DNA of 5,236 nt, from contig JASHYD010000838.1 of assembly GCA_030043175.1 (NCBI GenBank), positions 1-5,236 of the forward strand, read 5' to 3'. The position numbers and the translations under genes are program-made. This stretch comes from Xanthobacteraceae bacterium. Lineage in GTDB: Bacteria > Pseudomonadota > Alphaproteobacteria > Rhizobiales > Xanthobacteraceae. How positions within the stretch are numbered: position 1 is the first letter of the stretch; each line of letters begins with the position of its first letter. The notes below the pieces were generated by a model. That model ran no database searches and was not told the origin of the DNA. It worked only from the letters and a program-made list of their open reading frames with translations. Below, one piece after another: positions 1 through 5,236 of this stretch.

Positions 1-1014
1 GACCTTGCCATGATAGACTTCGATGCCCTTGGGATGAGGCGGGTGATGTCCGAGGATAACATCTGCCCCGGCATCAATGAGTTCGTGGGCGAATGCGCGA
101 TTCTCCGGGCTGACCTCAGCCGAGCGCGAGGTGGCCCAATGGATGGCAACCAGGACATAGTCGACTTGAGGCCGCAGCTTGCGGATATCCTCCTTCATCA
201 GGAACGGATCCATCGGAACGATTCCGGGCCGCTCGTCGGCCGCGAATGCGGATTCGCCGATGTTGTTGAATTGCGTGTAGCCAAGGAATCCAAGCTTGAT
301 GCCATTGCGCTCGACGATGACCGGCTTGCGCGCGTCGGCAAGATCGGTTCCGCCGCCGACATGGGCAATCCCGGCCAATGAAAGAGCGCGCAGCGTGTCC
401 AGGAAGCCGCGCTCTTCCGCATCAAAGGTATGATTGTTGGCAAGATTGACCAAACCAATCCCCGCGTCCCGCATGGAGATTGCGAACCTCTCCGGTGTTC
501 GGTTCAAGCCAACCTGGCGGCCGTGATCGGACAGAGCGCCTTCGCAGTTGACCATGACAAGATCCGCATCATGGAAAATCGGGGACAGCCGCTGCAGCGG
601 ATAATTCAATAGCGCGTCGTCATGGGAATAGTCTCTCGTGTATTCTTCGTGATCCAGCAGCGGGTAGCTCAGGCTTTCTCCCGTGGAGCCGTCATTGGGG
701 CCCTTGAGGCCAAGACTCTTGAGGTACGCTCCGCTTTCGCCCTGATCGACATACGGAATTGGCGGCCAGTCGCCTGTGACCTGGTCACGCACGTCACGCC
801 TACCGTAGACGATCTTGCCATAGGGAGTGGGATTGGCGACCGGATAGCGAACGGTGGGCGGCCGGGCGTTCAGCGACCATTCAACATCGCCGCCAAAGAT
901 GAAGACAATTTGATTATCCGCTGCACATGCCGGCTTCTCCGGCAGGGCCAGCGCAAGGAAAGAAAGGATCGCTACGCTTGAAATCGAGGCCCAAAATCGC
1001 GGTGAGTAGGTCAT
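1..1014 (-). CDS. CapA-family exported protein (metallophosphatase fold), 3' end outside window
   Basis: Reading from ATG 1014-1012, the frame stays open for 338 codons to the left edge, so the C-terminus is missing. Residues 1-32 form a signal peptide (charged start, hydrophobic 14-24, Ala-Cys-Ala-Ala before Asp33), so the product is probably periplasmic. CapA-family landmarks appear in order: a Gly-Asp-Val strand end at 41-44 (Asp43 probable metal ligand), Asn-Cys-Glu at 156-158, the hallmark NLANNH at 190-195, AIHW at 290-293, and DAGADVILGHHPPHPKGIEV at 314-333 with His323/His324. Known members (PgsA/CapA) serve poly-gamma-glutamate or capsule synthesis and share the calcineurin-like phosphoesterase fold; many have unknown substrates. 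About 110 residues separate the Asp43 and Glu158 motifs, much more than usual, suggesting an insertion at roughly 51-140. No capsule or pgsBC genes are visible, so a role in polymer synthesis is not supported locally. The family call is firm; the substrate is unknown. Confidence 0.93.
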   Translation of the reverse strand, partial: MTYSPRFWASISSVAILSFLALALPEKPACAADNQIVFIFGGDVEWSLNARPPTVRYPVANPTPYGKIVYGRRDVRDQVTGDWPPIPYVDQGESGAYLKSLGLKGPNDGSTGESLSYPLLDHEEYTRDYSHDDALLNYPLQRLSPIFHDADLVMVNCEGALSDHGRQVGLNRTPERFAISMRDAGIGLVNLANNHTFDAEERGFLDTLRALSLAGIAHVGGGTDLADARKPVIVERNGIKLGFLGYTQFNNIGESAFAADERPGIVPMDPFLMKEDIRKLRPQVDYVLVAIHWATSRSAEVSPENRAFAHELIDAGADVILGHHPPHPKGIEVYHGKV

Positions 1015-1020
1015 TTCGAT

Positions 1021-1026
1021 CCTCCC
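1021..1026 (-). promoter_or_regulatory. Shine-Dalgarno of the CapA-family gene
   Basis: GGGAGG on the minus strand lies 6 bases before ATG 1014-1012. It is a near-perfect match to the anti-Shine-Dalgarno sequence and fixes this start codon, which is also directly followed by a signal peptide. Confidence 0.85.
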
Positions 1027-1051
1027 TTGTTGGTTTAGCCGGAGCCTCCGA

Positions 1052-1070
1052 TCTTGTATATCGTACAAGA
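1052..1070. promoter_or_regulatory. Operator-like inverted repeat upstream of the CapA-family gene
   Basis: TCTTGTA-tatcg-TACAAGA is a perfect 7+7 inverted repeat with a 5-base spacer, 38 bases before the CapA-family start. The TTGTA...TACAA core resembles sites bound by GntR-family dimers, a resemblance known for that family and not proof here. On the minus strand it overlaps TATACA, which could serve as a -10 element, so a bound repressor would block initiation. No regulator gene is visible in the window. Confidence 0.45.
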
Positions 1071-1260
1071 GCGATAGCAAGGGCCGCCGGCTGGCCTCGG
1101 CCTCGCATCGCGTTTGCAACCGGTTCTTTCGTGCTCTCGACGGTCGCGATGGAGCGCAAGGCCCCCCTGGTTGATGCTAGAGCGCGCACCCAACGTCGTC
1201 TGCGCGGCATCAGCCCAAGCCGTTGCTCCGCACTGACGGTGCCGTCAGAATCCGGCATGT

Positions 1261-1280
1261 CATGATCGTAAAGCATCATG
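1261..1280. repeat. Short inverted repeat, 6+6 with 8-base loop
   Basis: CATGAT and ATCATG flank CGTAAAGC. It lies about 250 bases upstream of the CapA-family gene with no adjacent T run, so it is not a terminator. It could be a weak protein-binding site or chance. Confidence 0.25.
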
Positions 1281-1359
1281 TCGTGCTGGATCATTCCAAG
1301 TCACTTCGGCTCGTGGTAGCGGTCCGATCCCGGCGGACTTTCTTTGCCCTGCAGAGAAA

Positions 1360-1386
1360 ATTATATCGTCGCTTGATCGCTGGCAA
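1360..1386 (-). promoter_or_regulatory. Possible sigma-70 promoter reading toward the CapA-family gene
   Basis: On the minus strand a perfect TATAAT (1365-1360) follows TTGCCA (1386-1381, five of six matches to TTGACA). The spacer is 15 bases, shorter than the ideal 17. It would give a leader of about 340 bases before the CapA-family start. It lies in the most AT-rich part of the gap, so chance is possible. Confidence 0.35.
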
Positions 1387-1512
1387 AGCTTATTGTCCAA
1401 GCGGTGAGCAGTGATACAGAGACAAAATGGTTTCTCGACAGGAACCGCCGTCAATCGGAGTTCAATTCGACCCTGCGGAAGGGAGGCGGCCCTAGACCCA
1501 GAGCCACCTCCG

Positions 1513-1526
1513 CGATCAGCTGATCG
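1513..1526. repeat. 14-base perfect palindrome downstream of the PQQ dehydrogenase
   Basis: CGATCAGCTGATCG reads the same on both strands and lies about 90 bases past the dehydrogenase stop. It has no loop and no T run, so a terminator role is unlikely; a dimeric protein site or chance are the alternatives. A weaker hairpin (CCTGT/ACAGG, loop ACAC) lies at 1539-1552. Confidence 0.3.
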
Positions 1527-1616
1527 ATCACATCTCGGCCTGTACACACAGGGGCTCGATCTCGCGACAAGTTGGGAGCCGAGTGAACTGTTCCCCTGAT
1601 GGACAAGCGGTTCCGC

Positions 1617-3317
1617 TCAGAGGCCGAATACGTACAGCACGGTGGCTTGACGCTGGTCCTTGAGCTCCGGAGTGTTGACGAGCTTGGACTTGGCCGAAGC
1701 GCTCGGCCCTGACGCGATCGCGATATACTGCTTGCCGCCAACCTCGAAAGTCATGGGCGGTGCCGAGAAGCCAGAGCCGACATTTATTTTCCAGAGTTGT
1801 TCGAGCGTGGTGTCGTCGAACGCCGCAACCGTGCCGTCTGTCAGCCCAAGGAAGACCAGTCCGCCTCCGGTCGATACCGTCCCGCTGTAGTTGGGATATT
1901 GCAGATGAGCGGTTTGCTTGATTTCTCCAGTCACGGGATCGATGGCGGTCAGGTTGCTTTCGTAGCGGTCGGCAGTCTTGTAGGCACCGCCGTTCCAGCC
2001 CTTGTCCTGGCTATGCTTGGCGGTATCGATTGTGACGTCGGAACAGGCTGTCATCGCCGGGATATACGTCAACTTGGTTCGCGGACTGTAAGAGGATGGC
2101 CAATAGTTGTTGCCGCCGGCGATCGACGGACACACCCTCTTGGTCGGCTCGCCTGGGCTCTGATTGGCCAGCATCGAATAGGTCTGGATGTCCTTGTTGG
2201 GATCGTAGTCAAGCGGCTTGCCGGTCTTTTGGTCGATGCCCTTGGTCCAGTTGATGTTGTCCATATAAGGCTTGGCGCTGACCATGGAGCCGTTGGCCCG
2301 CTCCATGGTGTAGAAGAACCCGTTGCGTGCGGAATGCGTGAGTAGCTTGCGCGGCTGGCCCTCGACCATGCCGTCGATCATGATGTGGGTCCCGACCTCG
2401 TCGTAATCCCACATGTCGCCGGGCGTGAACTGGAAATACCAATTCATTTTGCCGTTGTCCGGGTCCCAGGAAATAGCGCTGTTGGTGAAGAGGTTGTCGC
2501 CTGGCCGGTAGGTCGGGTCGAACATCGGTACCGGGTTGCCGGTACCCCAGACAGTCTGGTTGGTGTCGGGATCGTAGGTCCCGGTTACCCAGACGGCGCC
2601 GCCGCCGGTCCGCCAGGCGTTGTTCTTGTCCTTCCAAGTCTCGCTGCCCGGTTCACCAGGGGCTGGGATCGTGTACTTCTGCCACAGCCGCTTGCCGGTT
2701 GCGGCGTCGAGGCCGGCCATCCAGTCGCGCACCCCGGTATCGCCGCCGGCCGCGCCGACAATGATCTTGTCCTTGATGGCAAGCGGCGCCGAGGTCAGCA
2801 CCACCTCAGCCGTATCGGCGAAGGAGGATTCCCACGCGACTTTGCCGGTCTCCTTGTCCGTCGCAACGATCCGCGGCGGCCCGCTGGCAGCAGTGACGAC
2901 GAAATTTCTCCATAAAGCCGCGCCGCGGTTTCGGTCCTGCCTTTGCTGTTTGGGGTCCATGCGCCACACGATCCGCCCCACCTCGCCTGAGGTTCCGTCG
3001 ATCTTGTAGAGAACGCCCCAAGAATCGGTGATGTAAATGAAGCCGTCCTCGGCGAGCGGTGTGGCGTGGATGAACTCATTACCGGAGCTGCCGCCAAGAG
3101 GCACCGCGTAGGCAAGCTTGAGGTTTTTGACATTGTTCTTGTTGATCCGCGCTAGGGGCGAAAAGCGCTGGCCGTTGTAAGTGCGGTGGTTCATCAGCCA
3201 GTTCTGCGGCTCGGGATTGAGGAGCCGCTCCGGTGTCACATCCGCGGCGGCTGCGGGCCAGGCCAATATGCTGCTTGTTAGTAAGGCAGCGTGAATCGAA
3301 ACCTTACGTCCTGTCAT
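1617..3317 (-). CDS. PQQ-dependent alcohol dehydrogenase, methanol/ethanol family, XoxF-like metal site
   Basis: The 566-residue product should oxidise a primary alcohol or aldehyde in the periplasm with PQQ, passing electrons to a cytochrome c. Start 3317 is chosen over 3344 because GGGAGG precedes it by 5 bases and a signal peptide follows at once (cleavage near Ala24/Ala25). Length fits a single eight-bladed propeller domain. Visible features: GDTGVRDW at 192-199, PAPGEPGSETW at 218-228, TGGG at 237-240, GTGNP at 258-262 (Asn261 metal ligand), WDYDEVG at 303-309 (catalytic Asp304; Asp306 is the extra aspartate known from lanthanide enzymes), SARNG at 329-333 (Arg331 toward PQQ), NWTKG at 356-360, Cys396 and Cys425 matching the second conserved disulfide, and a final blade at 478-535. 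Oddities: the usual metal-ligand Glu is Asp193, and the adjacent Cys-Cys before the NRG motif is absent (residues 122-132). No CxxCH is present, so it is not a quinohaemoprotein. Substrate unknown. Confidence 0.96.
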   Translation of the reverse strand: MTGRKVSIHAALLTSSILAWPAAAADVTPERLLNPEPQNWLMNHRTYNGQRFSPLARINKNNVKNLKLAYAVPLGGSSGNEFIHATPLAEDGFIYITDSWGVLYKIDGTSGEVGRIVWRMDPKQQRQDRNRGAALWRNFVVTAASGPPRIVATDKETGKVAWESSFADTAEVVLTSAPLAIKDKIIVGAAGGDTGVRDWMAGLDAATGKRLWQKYTIPAPGEPGSETWKDKNNAWRTGGGAVWVTGTYDPDTNQTVWGTGNPVPMFDPTYRPGDNLFTNSAISWDPDNGKMNWYFQFTPGDMWDYDEVGTHIMIDGMVEGQPRKLLTHSARNGFFYTMERANGSMVSAKPYMDNINWTKGIDQKTGKPLDYDPNKDIQTYSMLANQSPGEPTKRVCPSIAGGNNYWPSSYSPRTKLTYIPAMTACSDVTIDTAKHSQDKGWNGGAYKTADRYESNLTAIDPVTGEIKQTAHLQYPNYSGTVSTGGGLVFLGLTDGTVAAFDDTTLEQLWKINVGSGFSAPPMTFEVGGKQYIAIASGPSASAKSKLVNTPELKDQRQATVLYVFGL

Positions 3318-3322
3318 TGATG

Positions 3323-3328
3323 CCTCCC
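3323..3328 (-). promoter_or_regulatory. Shine-Dalgarno of the PQQ dehydrogenase gene
   Basis: GGGAGG lies 5 bases before ATG 3317-3315. It falls inside the longer frame that begins at 3344, which has no comparable site, so it decides for the shorter protein with the signal peptide at its very start. Confidence 0.85.
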
Positions 3329-3702
3329 ATGCAATTGCCACCACTTCGCAGCGAGGGTGTTGAGGATAGTCTACATTGCCTGAAGGGTGGTGTCCGCATT
3401 GGGCGCGAAGGGGTAGTTACCGATCCTCACGCTATCAGGCGGGCCGCGGCTTCGTTCTTGGCACTGGACTGAAAAGGACAGAATGCCATCGATCCGTACT
3501 CATGACCTCAACCCGCAGCGCCTGCTGTGAAATCGGAGTTTTTCCTGGGCGATCCCAAGAGGTTACCATCGTCGCGGCCCGCCGCCGGCCTGCATCGCCG
3601 GTTGTGGGCTGTGCCGTCGATTTCGGCTTTTGCGGGACCCGCGAGCGCCCGCGGCGTCGGCCGGGTCCGTGGCAAGCCTCCTGCGGGCATTAGTCAACTC
3701 GT

Positions 3703-3723
3703 GAGCGGCGCGCTTGCGCGCTC
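3703..3723 (-). terminator. GC-rich hairpin after the VOC gene, weak terminator candidate
   Basis: About 20-40 bases past the VOC stop, GCGCG and CGCGC (3708-3712 and 3717-3721) can pair around a CTTG loop; an alternative pairing uses GAGCG with CGCTC. There is no T run, so it is not a canonical intrinsic terminator. It may slow transcription or protect an RNA 3' end. Confidence 0.3.
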
Positions 3724-3742
3724 CGCCACGGAAGGACTACGC

Positions 3743-4552
3743 CTACTGACTCAACGGCGCCCGTTGGACCAGTTCGATGCGGGCGCCCCACGGGTCAGTG
3801 ATGTAGGTGATTGTGGAGCCGGTGGCTGCGTTCTTGCGCGGTGGCTCGTCAAGCTTGATACCCTCCGCTTCAATCTTCTTCACGAACGCTTCGTGGTCTT
3901 TCACGTCGAAACCGTAGTGGTCGAGGACGCGGCCCTTGGTCGGCGCCTGCGCCGTGTCGGCTTTGGCAAACCGGATTTGCACACCTGGGATATCCACGAC
4001 CGGCTGATTGTTGCGAGTACTGGCCTTGCCGCCGAAAGTCTTCGCGTACCAAGTCTGGGCCTTGATGATCTCGGCCTCTGGCAGGAACAGATGCACGTGT
4101 TCATTGCGGATCGGCATCGCCTGATTTTTGTCTTCCAAAATTTCGATGCGCAGACCGTCCGGCGTCTCGACATAGGCTTGATCAAGCCGTCCGTTGCTAC
4201 CGGGGAGCACCGCAATGCCATTTGCCTTCCACTTGGCTACCTGCTCCTGGACGTTATTGACGATAAAGCCGACGTGGTTGACCACCGAGCCTCGAGATCC
4301 GCCATTCCCGGCTGCATTCCCGAGCGTCAGATTGATCAGAACACCGGGGAACCGGACGGACTCGGCGTCGCCGCGCTTGATCAGTTCGCCGCCCATGCCG
4401 AGAAAGATCTTCTTGTTGGCTTCCGCATTTTGCGAGGCCAGATGCCAGTGCCCCATAGTCACGCCTGCCTCATTGAACGGGAACGGCTGGGCGTACGCCG
4501 TCCCGGCCGCGAGTGTCGAGGCGAGCAATAAAGCTGGAAACAGTGGTTTCAT
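3743..4552 (-). CDS. Exported protein with two VOC (glyoxalase/dioxygenase superfamily) domains
   Basis: The 269-residue product starts at 4552, not 4609: GGGAGG lies 5 bases before this ATG and a clean signal peptide follows (hydrophobic 5-17, cleavage after AYA at 19-21). Two VOC repeats follow. The first spans about 31-140, with GHWHL at 34-38, NHVGF at 92-96 and RIEILE at 135-140; the second about 151-264, with EHVHLFL at 151-157, DHYGFDV at 211-217 and DPWGARIELV at 253-262. His35/His93/Glu137 and His152/His212/Glu260 are the expected metal ligands, so both halves appear able to hold a metal. The superfamily includes glyoxalase I, extradiol dioxygenases, epimerases and resistance proteins, most of them cytoplasmic; the sequence does not say which reaction applies. 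It lies upstream of the PQQ dehydrogenase on the same strand, 425 bases away, which hints at a shared periplasmic pathway. Architecture is firm, function unknown. Confidence 0.93.
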   Translation of the reverse strand: MKPLFPALLLASTLAAGTAYAQPFPFNEAGVTMGHWHLASQNAEANKKIFLGMGGELIKRGDAESVRFPGVLINLTLGNAAGNGGSRGSVVNHVGFIVNNVQEQVAKWKANGIAVLPGSNGRLDQAYVETPDGLRIEILEDKNQAMPIRNEHVHLFLPEAEIIKAQTWYAKTFGGKASTRNNQPVVDIPGVQIRFAKADTAQAPTKGRVLDHYGFDVKDHEAFVKKIEAEGIKLDEPPRKNAATGSTITYITDPWGARIELVQRAPLSQ

Positions 4553-4557
4553 GAATG

Positions 4558-4563
4558 CCTCCC
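4558..4563 (-). promoter_or_regulatory. Shine-Dalgarno of the VOC gene
   Basis: GGGAGG lies 5 bases before ATG 4552-4550, supporting this start over the upstream ATG at 4609, whose 19 extra residues would bury the signal peptide. The leader GGGAGGCATtcATG closely matches GGGAGGCATcaATG of the PQQ dehydrogenase gene. Confidence 0.85.
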
Positions 4564-4596
4564 TGGTGTTGAACTGACCCTCGCTTGTGGGCCAGC

Positions 4597-4625
4597 GATT
4601 GGTACGCACGCTACCACTTTGTCAA
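4597..4625 (-). promoter_or_regulatory. Possible promoter of the VOC gene
   Basis: A perfect -35 hexamer TTGACA lies at 4625-4620 on the minus strand. With a 16-17 base spacer the -10 would be ACCAAT or CCAATC, a poor match, though weak -10 elements are common in alphaproteobacteria. Position is good: the start would lie about 40 bases before the ATG. Called on the -35 and location. Confidence 0.35.
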
Positions 4626-4798
4626 AGCGCACGTAAGCGCATGCAGCGTTCTGCCGTTTCGGCTGGGTCGCCACAACGGAGGTCTTGTTGACGCCCGCAG
4701 GAAGTAGCCGATCATCCCGCGTCGGCCGTTTTCGAGGAATCCGGCAGATCAGAAGCGTATGAGGGTATCCGGCACCGTCGACGTCCCCCGCGTTCGCA
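4626..4798. other. Intergenic stretch upstream of the VOC gene
   Basis: No gene is supported between the gene remains on the right and the putative VOC promoter. The octamer ATCCGGCA occurs twice in the same orientation (4739-4746 and 4767-4774), 28 bases apart, and AGCGCA twice near 4625-4640; both may be chance. Confidence 0.4.
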
Positions 4799-5236
4799 TC
4801 ATGGCCAGGGCCTATTTACCATCTTGATCCGGAGATCATCGATCTGGCGCTGGAGCGCAGTGTCGCGCACGAATCGCGCAGGTCGCCGCGCCGAGCGTGC
4901 TCGGGTGCCCAAAATCCACTCTTGAGCCAATCGCCGAAGCCATTGCCCCTGAACAACGACTGAAATATCGTGTTGTCTACGGGCTCGGCGTTGCTCGGAT
5001 ATGCTCCATGATGATCGCGAAGAGACGGCGGCTAAGGTCATCATTGGGCTGGGGGCGGTCGCCCTCCAGGATGTAGACCCGATCGTCAGGTCGAGATAGA
5101 CGTCGCCTCCATAGAATTGCGAGAAGGGTACGGAGCGGCCCTTGGGTACCGGACGCCACTGTTGCGTAACGTTCGGGAATGAGACTCCGAATTCCGCCGT
5201 CGTAAGCCCGTGGGTGACGCGCAGCCCGGCTTGGTG
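4799..5236 (-). pseudogene. Probable frameshifted remains (3' part) of an unrecognised gene
   Basis: No single frame spans this stretch, but protein-like segments follow one another across frames. Frame 1, 5236-5087, includes WRPVPKGRSVPFSQFYGGDV and YLDL. Frame 2, about 5087-4998, includes DDRVYILEGDRPQPNDDLSR and then RRLFAIIMEHI. Frame 3, about 4998-4873, includes DNTIFQSLFRGNGFGDWLK and SGFWAPEHARRGD. The first frame returns from about 4867 with ALQRQIDDLRIKMVNRPWP and a stop at 4801-4799. By hand count, third-position G+C is about three quarters in segment 1 against under half in the competing frame, and about 80% in segment 2. Each hop is compatible with loss of one base, and three losses restore the starting frame, so decay or base-call errors both fit. 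Joined, it gives about 145 residues of a C-terminal part; the 5' part lies beyond the right edge. I do not recognise the family. Segment borders are approximate, and chance patchwork is possible. Confidence 0.4.

Larger units (their letters stand above)
1015..1616. other. Intergenic region between the PQQ dehydrogenase and CapA-family genes
   Basis: These 602 bases hold no gene I can support. The open frames here give arginine- and serine-rich translations with no family features and no good ribosome binding site. The minus-strand frame after the PQQ dehydrogenase stop stays open to 1260, but its translation does not resemble a cytochrome c domain (no CxxCH) or any other domain. The region does contain a 7+7 inverted repeat close to the CapA gene, a second inverted repeat at 1261-1280, a possible sigma-70 promoter at 1360-1386 and a 14-base perfect palindrome at 1513-1526, listed separately. 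No convincing terminator (GC stem plus T run) follows the dehydrogenase stop. Confidence 0.6.
3318..3742. other. Intergenic region between the VOC and PQQ dehydrogenase genes
   Basis: These 425 bases contain no gene I can support; small open frames on both strands lack family features and good ribosome binding sites. A GC-rich hairpin sits just past the VOC stop. The minus-strand sequence around 3355-3400 (with TAGACT and CTATCC) could contain the dehydrogenase promoter, but I see no hexamer pair good enough to call. The length suggests that the dehydrogenase has its own promoter. Confidence 0.6.

Noticed and set aside
914..1294. Minus-strand open frame of 126 codons upstream of and overlapping the CapA-family gene
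   Set aside because: It overlaps the CapA signal-peptide region in another frame by about 100 bases, has no good ribosome binding site, and its Arg/Ala-rich translation matches nothing I know.
1451..1560. Protein-like stretch ending at 1451 on the minus strand (DVIDQLIAEVALGLGPPPF)
   Set aside because: It could be a gene remnant, but it is under 30 codons, has no start or recognisable family, and overlaps the palindrome; too little to call.
1260..1616. Open frame continuing past the PQQ dehydrogenase stop in the same frame (about 118 codons)
   Set aside because: It could have been a read-through cytochrome domain, but it has no CxxCH, is rich in Ser/Arg, and the dehydrogenase already ends at the usual family C-terminus.
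1797..2345. Plus-strand open frame of 182 codons inside the PQQ dehydrogenase gene
   Set aside because: It is a shadow of the dehydrogenase, which is supported by motifs along its full length.
3452..3475. Sigma-54-like sequence TTGGCACTGGACTGAAAA on the plus strand
   Set aside because: The -24 part matches but the -12 part lacks GC at the right place, and it points to the plus strand where there is no gene.
3527..4531. Plus-strand open frame of 334 codons opposite the VOC gene
   Set aside because: It is antisense to a clear VOC gene with signal peptide, domains and Shine-Dalgarno. GC-rich codon use leaves long open frames on the opposite strand, and the translation shows no family feature.
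1..5236. Search for CRISPR arrays, tRNA or rRNA genes and insertion-sequence ends
   Set aside because: I saw no regularly spaced repeats, no tRNA-like cloverleaf or rRNA sequence, and no transposase or paired terminal inverted repeats.

Overview
The window looks like chromosomal DNA from a GC-rich alphaproteobacterium. A Rhizobiales-type host (Bradyrhizobium or a relative) is an inference from GC content, codon use and the kinds of gene present; no marker gene proves it. All convincing genes lie on the minus strand, so the transcription order runs from high to low coordinates.

Layout in transcription order. (1) 5236-4799: probable remains of an unrecognised gene. Coding-like sequence hops through three frames and ends in a stop at 4799. 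(2) 4798-4553: intergenic, with a possible promoter. (3) 4552-3743: an exported protein with two VOC (glyoxalase/dioxygenase superfamily) domains. (4) 3742-3318: 425 bases with no gene. (5) 3317-1617: an exported PQQ-dependent alcohol dehydrogenase of the methanol/ethanol family. It has the extra aspartate typical of lanthanide-dependent (XoxF-like) enzymes but lacks the adjacent-cysteine pair of classical enzymes. (6) 1616-1015: 602 bases with no convincing gene, holding several inverted repeats and a possible promoter. (7) 1014-1: an exported CapA-family (poly-gamma-glutamate/capsule synthesis type) protein, cut by the left edge after 338 codons.

All three intact genes start with a signal peptide, so their products should act in the periplasm. 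Each is preceded by the same strong Shine-Dalgarno sequence, GGGAGG, 5-6 bases before the ATG. For the VOC and PQQ genes this overrides the longer upstream starts. The gaps between genes are large, so separate transcripts are more likely than one tight operon. A working idea is that the dehydrogenase oxidises an alcohol in the periplasm and the exported VOC protein acts on a product or related compound there. No cytochrome c, XoxJ-like protein or PQQ synthesis gene lies in the window, so electron acceptor and cofactor must come from elsewhere. The CapA protein has no obvious link to this chemistry.

The points most worth following are the unusual active-site set of the dehydrogenase, the exported double-VOC neighbour, a large insertion in the CapA protein, a clean operator-like palindrome just upstream of the CapA gene, and the frameshifted gene remains at the right end.
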